Assembly (NCBI GenBank): GCA_003453595.1
Contig: DMOG01000019.1
Coordinates: 1-10,839 of the forward strand
Direction of reading: 5' to 3'
Source: Candidatus Uhrbacteria bacterium
Lineage (GTDB): Bacteria; Patescibacteriota; Patescibacteriia; UBA9934
Length of the DNA stretch: 10,839 nucleotides
Shown: positions 6,347 through 10,839 of the stretch, piece by piece
Numbering within the stretch: the stretch's first letter is position 1
Layout of the letters: the number at the start of each line of letters is the position of its first letter
Position numbers and translations under genes: made by a program
Notes under the pieces: generated by a model
Databases searched by the model: none
What the model was told of the DNA's origin: nothing
What the model saw: only the letters and a program-made list of their open reading frames with translations

Positions 6347-8167
6347 ATGAAAACAATGCAAAGTTCTATGAGTTTTACAAAAACATGGGGGATTACTACC
6401 GCTTGCTTATTTGTTTGCGGTTTATTTTTTATCTCAATGCCAGTTCAGGCCGCGACTTACAAGGCATTACCGGTAACTTTGTCAGGAAATGGAACTCTGA
6501 CCATGGAGCCGGGCGAGGTGAAGGAGATAAGCGTTACCTTTCAAAATAGCGGAGACACCACTTGGTATAATGATGGCGCCGGCTATGTTTCACTTTATAC
6601 ATACGAAGAAAAATATCGCAGAAGTGTGTTTGATCCTGGAACTTGGCTAGGTCCAACTCAGGTAAAGCGGATTATTGAGCCAGTTGTGAAGCCTGGAGAA
6701 GTTGCGAGCATGAATTTTCAGCTTCACGCTCCGTTGACAGAAGGATCTTATGAGGAAGTTTTTAAATTAGCGTCTGAAGATCGTGCTTGGGTTGATGGTG
6801 GAGAGATTCGATTTAAGATTATTGTTGCCAAAGAAGAAATTGTTGCGCCAAGTTCATCCAATGGGCAAGATGGTTATGGAGCTTCGCTTGAAATTCAAAG
6901 TGCAAATAGAGTTAAGGTAAAAGCAGGATCTTCAGTTTTAATTACTACTGGATTTAAAAATACTGGTACAAAAAATTGGACTAGTTATTCAATCAATGAA
7001 ATGGATTTAGCTCTGGCATCAACCTCGGTTGCTTTTAATCATCCTTCTTGGCAGGGAAGTCAGCTGGCTTATGGCGCAGAGGCTGTGGCACCAGGTCAGA
7101 TTGCATATTTAACATTTGCCCTGCTTGCTCCAAGTATAAACGGGTCGCATACGGCCGAGTTTCAGTTTACAGCTAATGATGTAGACATTGATAATGCAAT
7201 TTTCGAGCTTCCAGTTGAAGTTACTGGCGGTTCTTCGGCCATAGCTAGTCATGACAATGAAGATGTTGTTGTTGATTATCGTCTTGATGAAGAGCCATTA
7301 CTGCGCGTTGGTATTTTGACAGTGGACGAGGAGACAGACAATGAGGTGGTGATTACCTGTGATGACGCTGATTTTGAACTTCGAGATACAGAAGGGAGTT
7401 TGTTAGCGGAATTTGATGCTGGAGATGAGGTGACGGCTTATTATTTAGCTGGGAAATATTATTTTGACCGTGGTCGAGGAGTCGAGGTTTCAAGTTATGG
7501 TTTGCGTTTTTTGCCAGTGGAAGAAAACGCCGTCATGACAATTTTAAACTTTGATTACCGCGAAACTCGAAACGGCGGATACGCTTATAACACATATCGA
7601 AATATTCTTGAGCTTCGATACAATAGTTATAAAGATCGGGTGTGGTTAATAAACGAGCTGCCAATTGAACAGTATTTGTACGGACTAGCAGAAACTTCAA
7701 ACATATCACCGCATGAGTATCAAAAAGCATTAGTGACCGCAGCTCGGACATACGCCTATGCCAATGCTCGTTATGAGGTGACAGAGCGAGGTGAGTATAT
7801 GCATGTAAATGCTTACGCTGACGATCAAGTGTATCGTGGATATGAGCATGAAGAGGATTCGCCAACCATTGTGCAAGCTGTGAAAGATACACAAGGAATG
7901 ATTGTAACTTACGATAACGAGTTGGCCATTACACCATATTTTTCCCGATCAGACGGAAGAACCAGAGCTTGGTCTGAAGTTTGGAATGGTACCAAGGCAT
8001 GGTGCAAATCAGTGGAAGTTCCATGGGAAAAAGGTGGAACACTCTGGGGTCACGGCATCGGCATGTCAGCCCTCGGAGCCTTGTACATGGCAAACGACGG
8101 ATATGAGTGGGATGAGATTCTGAAATATTTCTACACAGACATCGAACTTCAGCAGTGGTGGGAGTAG
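6347..8167 (+). CDS. Exported protein with two Ig-like domains and a SpoIID/LytB domain
   Basis: The 606-residue protein has a signal peptide of about 35 residues ending VQA-AT. Residues about 45-160 and 180-292 are two related beta-rich units with the pattern V-x-F-x-N-x-G-x-x-x-W and a later P-G-x-x-A-x-x-x-F-x-L-x-A-P, as in NBR1-type Ig-like domains. From about residue 318 the protein matches SpoIID/LytB: NELPIEQYLYGLAETSN with Glu449 at the place of the catalytic acid, ALVTAARTYAYA (461-472), SRSDGRTRAWSEVW (533-546) and GHGIGMSALGA (568-578). SpoIID enzymes are lytic transglycosylases that cut glycan strands lacking stem peptides. In a non-sporulating cell a role in wall remodelling or division is more likely. 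The stretch between VWNG and GHGIGMS is shorter than in Bacillus SpoIID. It is monocistronic and divergent from the flippase. In-frame ATGs at 6356 and 6368 are alternative starts. Confidence 0.88.
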   Translation: MKTMQSSMSFTKTWGITTACLFVCGLFFISMPVQAATYKALPVTLSGNGTLTMEPGEVKEISVTFQNSGDTTWYNDGAGYVSLYTYEEKYRRSVFDPGTWLGPTQVKRIIEPVVKPGEVASMNFQLHAPLTEGSYEEVFKLASEDRAWVDGGEIRFKIIVAKEEIVAPSSSNGQDGYGASLEIQSANRVKVKAGSSVLITTGFKNTGTKNWTSYSINEMDLALASTSVAFNHPSWQGSQLAYGAEAVAPGQIAYLTFALLAPSINGSHTAEFQFTANDVDIDNAIFELPVEVTGGSSAIASHDNEDVVVDYRLDEEPLLRVGILTVDEETDNEVVITCDDADFELRDTEGSLLAEFDAGDEVTAYYLAGKYYFDRGRGVEVSSYGLRFLPVEENAVMTILNFDYRETRNGGYAYNTYRNILELRYNSYKDRVWLINELPIEQYLYGLAETSNISPHEYQKALVTAARTYAYANARYEVTERGEYMHVNAYADDQVYRGYEHEEDSPTIVQAVKDTQGMIVTYDNELAITPYFSRSDGRTRAWSEVWNGTKAWCKSVEVPWEKGGTLWGHGIGMSALGALYMANDGYEWDEILKYFYTDIELQQWWE

Positions 8168-8216
8168 GGAATAACACTTTTTTAAAAACCCTGTAAACAT
8201 TGACTATTTGTTCTCA

Positions 8217-8241
8217 AGACTTAGACATTTTGTCTAAGTCT
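8217..8241 (+). terminator. Hairpin downstream of the SpoIID-like gene
   Basis: A perfect 11-bp stem (agacttagaca / tgtctaagtct) with a ttt loop lies 49 nt after the stop codon. The 3' side continues ctttgtct, a poor U-tract, so it may be a weak terminator or a transcript-end stabilising structure. It shares its sequence with the next hairpin. Confidence 0.5.
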
Positions 8242-8254
8242 CTTTGTCTAAGTC

Positions 8255-8283
8255 AAAAAGACTTAGTCTATGAGACTAAGTCT
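8255..8283 (-). terminator. Rho-independent terminator of the ruvB-maf operon
   Basis: Read on the minus strand, a perfect 11-bp stem (8283-8273 with 8269-8259, loop CAT) is followed directly by TTTTT (8259-8255), the standard intrinsic-terminator pattern. It lies 21 nt past the maf stop codon. Confidence 0.75.
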
Positions 8284-8304
8284 AATGCTTCCCCTGCGAT
8301 TTTT

Positions 8305-8883
8305 TTAATTTAGCTCCTTCATTAATCTTTCAAACAATTCAAGTGGCAGGTCGCGGAGTTTGTCTTCGGTGGCGTTTGTGTATTTGATGAATGGTTTGAT
8401 GACTGGATCTTCGAATTGGATTCCACCAGCACAATTAAATATTAGGCCTTTAGCTATGATCTGATCAATAAGTTCAGCGGGTAGTGGTTCTTTGAGCAGC
8501 GTAATGCTTATGTCGATTCCCTCGACTCGCTTATTATTAGAATTTGTCAGGACCATGCCGTTAACTACTTTAGACGGATATTGGTGATAAAGAGAAATAA
8601 AATAACGAGCTTCTTGCCCGTCTTTTGGTTTTTCCAGAACTTCTCCATTACAAACAACAACTTGATCTGAAGTGATGATAATTGTGTCTGGGTCGATATT
8701 TTCGCCCAGTTTTTCCAAGATTGCGTCTGCTTTGGCATGGGCTAGTTTTACAACCAGCTCGCGTGGATCGTTGTACCGGATCGCTTGTTCATCAATCTTG
8801 GGCTTGATGATTTCAAAATCATATCCAGCGGTTTTGAGAATAGCTTGACGACCAATAGATGAGGATCCAAGAATTATCTTCAT
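8305..8883 (-). CDS. maf: Maf-like nucleoside triphosphate pyrophosphatase
   Basis: This is a Maf/Ham1-fold enzyme expected to hydrolyse non-canonical or excess nucleoside triphosphates to monophosphates in the cytoplasm. At 192 residues it has the normal length. The N-terminal substrate loop is intact (LGSSSIGRQAIL, 5-16), Glu32 and Arg36 follow in DEQAIR, the catalytic region is TSDQVVVCNGEVLEKP (71-86), and CAGGIQFEDP (151-160) replaces the common AGAYGIQG motif. The SDQVV...EKP form differs from the ADTVV...GKP of E. coli-type Maf and places it in a divergent subgroup, so its preferred nucleotide cannot be assigned. It is the last gene of the operon, 2 nt after the PH-domain gene, with no ribosome-binding site, so translation is probably coupled. 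Confidence 0.88.
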   Translation of the reverse strand: MKIILGSSSIGRQAILKTAGYDFEIIKPKIDEQAIRYNDPRELVVKLAHAKADAILEKLGENIDPDTIIITSDQVVVCNGEVLEKPKDGQEARYFISLYHQYPSKVVNGMVLTNSNNKRVEGIDISITLLKEPLPAELIDQIIAKGLIFNCAGGIQFEDPVIKPFIKYTNATEDKLRDLPLELFERLMKELN

Positions 8884-8885
8884 AT

Positions 8886-9428
8886 CTATTTTGACGCATC
8901 GCCATGACGGCGTTTGTCTTTGGCTACGAGGTCAGTAATTTTTTGTTTTACTATTTCTGGGTCGTTTACTGTTTTGAAAATGAATCTTTCCCTTGCTCCT
9001 GCTGTTTGAATATATACATCACCATAGCTTAGAATAGTTTGTAAAAATCCACGCGTTTCAGCTGTTACATCTTGAACTTGGTTTAAATGAAGCTCAGAGA
9101 TTACTCGAGAGAATAGACCTCGTTGTTCAATGTTTATGATGCGGTTGGTGGTGACGATCCAGGTATCAAGATAGTAGTCACTAAACATTGATAAAAGAAC
9201 TGCTAGTACAAAGAATGCGTAGATTGATAATAGTAATGAGCTAAATTGTCCCATGTAACCTGACCAGTCAGCTCCATTTTCTGATAAGAAATAATAAATT
9301 ACATAGACGACGGCAGATAGGATAATCAACAGAAGAACGATTTTGGCAACTTCTGTCCAATGGCGTCTTAAAAACAAAATTGGTGATTCATCGCGTTCTT
9401 GATTTGGTAGTCGTCGTAGGCTGATCAT
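8886..9428 (-). CDS. Membrane-anchored bacterial PH-domain protein (YdbS/bPH2-like)
   Basis: The 180-residue protein begins with a short cytoplasmic stretch. Two membrane helices follow (about 27-48 and 62-85). A single bacterial pleckstrin-homology-like domain runs to about residue 172 and carries the family pattern DTWIVTTNRIINIEQRGLFSRVISELHLNQVQDV followed by a short-spaced YGDVYIQTAG strand pair. This matches the 'membrane-flanked' DUF304/bPH_2 family, whose function is poorly known; members are linked to membrane stress or peptide secretion in some firmicutes. Its ATG overlaps the stop of the preceding 85-aa gene (ATGA), so translation is coupled. Location next to ruvB suggests only shared transcription, not a proven role in recombination. 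Confidence 0.85.
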   Translation of the reverse strand: MISLRRLPNQERDESPILFLRRHWTEVAKIVLLLIILSAVVYVIYYFLSENGADWSGYMGQFSSLLLSIYAFFVLAVLLSMFSDYYLDTWIVTTNRIINIEQRGLFSRVISELHLNQVQDVTAETRGFLQTILSYGDVYIQTAGARERFIFKTVNDPEIVKQKITDLVAKDKRRHGDASK

Positions 9429-9682
9429 AAAATTGATGGCATTAAGGAGCTAATAAATTCATTTAATAAAATTTCCCCAGTCCAATCATAGGCAAGAATC
9501 AACTCGTATGAGAACCAGACCACCAGCAAAATCGTTGTTAGATAAAGTAGTATCACTAGTAATGTTTTGAATCCTTGCAAGCCAAACATTAGGATGTGGT
9601 AAAGATTGAAGAAAAGGAAAAAGCCAGCGATTGCCACAAAAATTCCGTAGGCGATTAGAAAATACATTAAAGGAATGATCAT
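9425..9682 (-). CDS. Small hydrophobic membrane protein of unknown function (85 aa)
   Basis: I do not recognise a family. Two strongly hydrophobic helices (about 4-29 and 38-62) are joined by a short Gly/Lys-containing loop, followed by an acidic amphipathic tail (AYDWTGEILLNEFISSLM). There is no signal-peptidase site, so it should be an integral inner-membrane protein. Its ATG overlaps the ruvB stop and its stop overlaps the PH-domain protein's start, both as ATGA, making it the middle of a tightly coupled set. That arrangement supports a real gene and suggests it works with the PH-domain protein in the membrane. A frame-shifted overlapping reading at 9486-9695 is not supported. Confidence 0.78.
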   Translation of the reverse strand: MIIPLMYFLIAYGIFVAIAGFFLFFNLYHILMFGLQGFKTLLVILLYLTTILLVVWFSYELILAYDWTGEILLNEFISSLMPSIL

Positions 9683-10719
9683 AAAAGAGTGTCAATTGGT
9701 TTAATATAGCCCATGTGTTTGTAAGCTTTTTCTGTTACAACTCGTCCGCGCGGAGTTCGTTCTAAAAATCCAAGTTGCAGTAAAAATGGTTCAAAAATTT
9801 CCTCCAAAGTTTCTCTTTCTTCTTGGGTAGCAGCAGCTAAAGTTGAAAGTCCAACTGGTCCGCCATTAAATTTGTCGATGATTATTTTTAAGACTCGTCT
9901 GTCTGATCCATCAAGTCCGAGTTCGTCGATGGCCAACATGTTAAGGGCAGAGTTGGCAATATCAGATGAGAGTAGACCATCGTGTTTGACTTGAGAATAA
10001 TCTCGAACGCGTTTGAGTAGGCGATTGGCTATGCGAGGAGTCTGGCGTGATCGCTTGGCAATTGTCTGACATGTTTCTTGGTCTATTTTTACGCCTAAGA
10101 TTTTGGCACTTCTAGATACAATGTCAGACATTTCGCTATCTGAATAAAAATCTAATCGGTAAGTTGAGCCAAATCTATCACGCAAAGGCGAGGATAGCAG
10201 TGATGGTCGAGTGGTGGCACCGATGATAGTGAATTTTTCCAGACCAAGTCTTAGCGTTCTGGCTGACGGGCCTTTACCAACAACTAGATCAAGGGCAAAG
10301 TCTTCCATGGCTGGATAAAGAACTTCTTCAATCGACCGATTCATGCGATGAATCTCATCGATAAAAAGAATATCGCCTTCTTGAAGGTTGGAGAGAATGG
10401 CAGCTAGGTCACCAACTCGTTCTAACGCAGGTCCGCTGGTAATGCGGATATTGCCTTCCATCTCATTGGCAATGATGTGGGCAAGAGTTGTCTTTCCTAG
10501 TCCTGGATTTCCATAAAGAAGAGTGTGGTCAATGGGCTCGCCCCGCTTTTTTGCCGCATGAATAAAAATGTTTAGACCTTCTTTAAGATCTTTTTGGCCA
10601 ATAAACTCATCAAGGGATCTTGGTCGTAAAGTTGCTTCAAAATTAATTTCCTCGTCTTTTTGGTCTTTTGAAACCTCTCGGACATTTGTTGAATCCTCCT
10701 CAAAATTGGATTCGATCAT
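9679..10719 (-). CDS. ruvB: Holliday junction branch migration ATPase RuvB
   Basis: This is the motor subunit that, with RuvA, drives branch migration of Holliday junctions for RuvC cleavage. At 346 residues it has full length. Visible motifs are DEFIGQ (37-42), Walker A GNPGLGKTT (70-78), Walker B LFIDE with IHR after it (118-125), sensor 1 GATTRP (167-172) and the arginine-finger segment PLRDRFG (178-184). The C-terminal winged-helix domain ends with GFLERTPRGRVVTEKAY. Walker A has Asn where most RuvBs have Pro (GPPGLGKTT), a conservative loop change unlikely to abolish ATP binding. It is the first gene of the operon; TATAAT lies 9 nt upstream of the ATG, so the mRNA is probably leaderless. 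ruvA and ruvC are not in the window. Confidence 0.97.
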   Translation of the reverse strand: MIESNFEEDSTNVREVSKDQKDEEINFEATLRPRSLDEFIGQKDLKEGLNIFIHAAKKRGEPIDHTLLYGNPGLGKTTLAHIIANEMEGNIRITSGPALERVGDLAAILSNLQEGDILFIDEIHRMNRSIEEVLYPAMEDFALDLVVGKGPSARTLRLGLEKFTIIGATTRPSLLSSPLRDRFGSTYRLDFYSDSEMSDIVSRSAKILGVKIDQETCQTIAKRSRQTPRIANRLLKRVRDYSQVKHDGLLSSDIANSALNMLAIDELGLDGSDRRVLKIIIDKFNGGPVGLSTLAAATQEERETLEEIFEPFLLQLGFLERTPRGRVVTEKAYKHMGYIKPIDTLL

Positions 10720-10728
10720 ACAATAGGT

Positions 10729-10734
10729 ATTATA
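10729..10734 (-). promoter_or_regulatory. -10 box of the ruvB operon
   Basis: The minus strand carries a consensus TATAAT whose 3' end is 9 nt from the ruvB ATG, giving a predicted transcript start within about 2 nt of the start codon. The -35 region is AT-rich with no clear hexamer. Confidence 0.55.
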
Positions 10735-10783
10735 TCGTATTTTTAAAGGATAAGATATTTATATGATTTTTTAGTCGAAAAAG

Positions 10784-10812
10784 AAAAACTCTGAGGATAT
10801 CTCAGGGTTTTT
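10784..10812 (-). terminator. Intrinsic terminator following the partial tRNA
   Basis: A 12-bp stem (10784-10795 with 10801-10812, one G-T pair, loop gatat) starts immediately after the tRNA CCA end on the minus strand. It is followed by T5-C-T5 spanning stem foot and tail, a strong intrinsic terminator isolating the tRNA from ruvB. Confidence 0.85.
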
Positions 10813-10813
10813 C

Positions 10814-10839
10814 TGGTACCGCGGGCGGGACTCGAACCC
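10814..10839 (-). tRNA. tRNA 3' end (partial, cut by the window edge)
   Basis: The minus strand shows the T-arm 3' part (GGG-TTCGAGT-CCCGC), the acceptor 3' strand CCGCGGT, discriminator A and an encoded CCA (10814-10816). The anticodon lies beyond the window, so the amino acid is unknown. Confidence 0.9.

Larger units (their letters stand above)
8217..8283. repeat. Cluster of five gacttag/ctaagtc heptamers in alternating orientation
   Basis: gacttag occurs at 8218-8224 and 8260-8266, and its complement ctaagtc at 8234-8240, 8248-8254 and 8276-8282. The copies make two perfect 11-bp hairpins (8217-8241 and 8259-8283) and a 7-bp one between them (8248-8266), so arms can pair in alternative ways. 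The cluster occupies the middle of the 137-bp gap between convergent genes; the rest of that gap shows nothing recognisable. Confidence 0.8.

Noticed and set aside
7533..8177. Minus-strand open frames (7533-7892 and 7929-8177) opposite the SpoIID-like gene.
   Set aside because: They are antisense to strongly conserved SpoIID motifs and have no supporting signals.
8217..8283. CRISPR array.
   Set aside because: The repeats are only 7-11 bp, alternate in orientation, and lack uniform spacers or cas genes.

Overview
The window looks like chromosomal DNA of an uncultivated bacterium, most likely a Patescibacteria/CPR member of the Parcubacteria type. This is inference. It rests on AT-rich, compact genes, start codons without Shine-Dalgarno sequences, a solute-binding lipoprotein with no adjacent permease, a SpoIID-like exported protein outside any sporulation context, and a ruvB / small membrane protein / PH-domain / maf operon. 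No marker gene here fixes the phylum.

Layout, left to right. (1) 1-149 is non-coding and carries a strong hairpin that ends the first operon. (2) 150-2406, minus strand: galU (UDP-sugar precursor synthesis) followed one base later by a family-1 ABC solute-binding lipoprotein. The pair has its own extended -10 promoter. (3) 2508-2597, minus: a complete tRNA-Ser(CGA) with encoded CCA and a plausible promoter. (4) 2710-3300, plus: a solitary 196-residue charged, helical protein of unknown function. It converges on (5) a minus-strand pair, a polysaccharide flippase (Wzx/MATE-like, 4782-6221) and an O-antigen ligase/polymerase-like membrane protein (3338-4729). A bidirectional terminator at 3304-3341 overlaps the ligase stop codon. 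(6) 6347-8167, plus: a secreted protein with two Ig-like (NBR1-type) domains and a C-terminal SpoIID/LytB domain, divergent from the flippase. (7) 8168-8304: a convergent intergenic gap with an unusual set of nested inverted repeats. (8) 8305-10719, minus: the overlapping operon ruvB, an 85-aa membrane protein, a bacterial PH-domain membrane protein and maf. (9) 10784-10839: a terminator and the 3' end of a second tRNA that runs off the window.

Functionally, much of the window concerns the cell envelope: activated sugar (GalU), lipid-linked glycan flipping (Wzx), glycan ligation or polymerisation (Wzy/WaaL type), peptidoglycan trimming (SpoIID) and a solute-binding lipoprotein. The rest is housekeeping (Holliday junction resolution, nucleotide sanitation, tRNAs).

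I did not find a clearly new defence or mobile system. The most interesting points are a palindromic repeat element carried in frame inside the ligase gene, -10 boxes 8-10 nt upstream of three start codons (leaderless mRNAs) with no Shine-Dalgarno signals anywhere, the repeated gacttag/ctaagtc hairpin cluster between spoIID and maf, and the uncharacterised 196-aa and 85-aa proteins. No gene-free stretch exceeds 300 bases.
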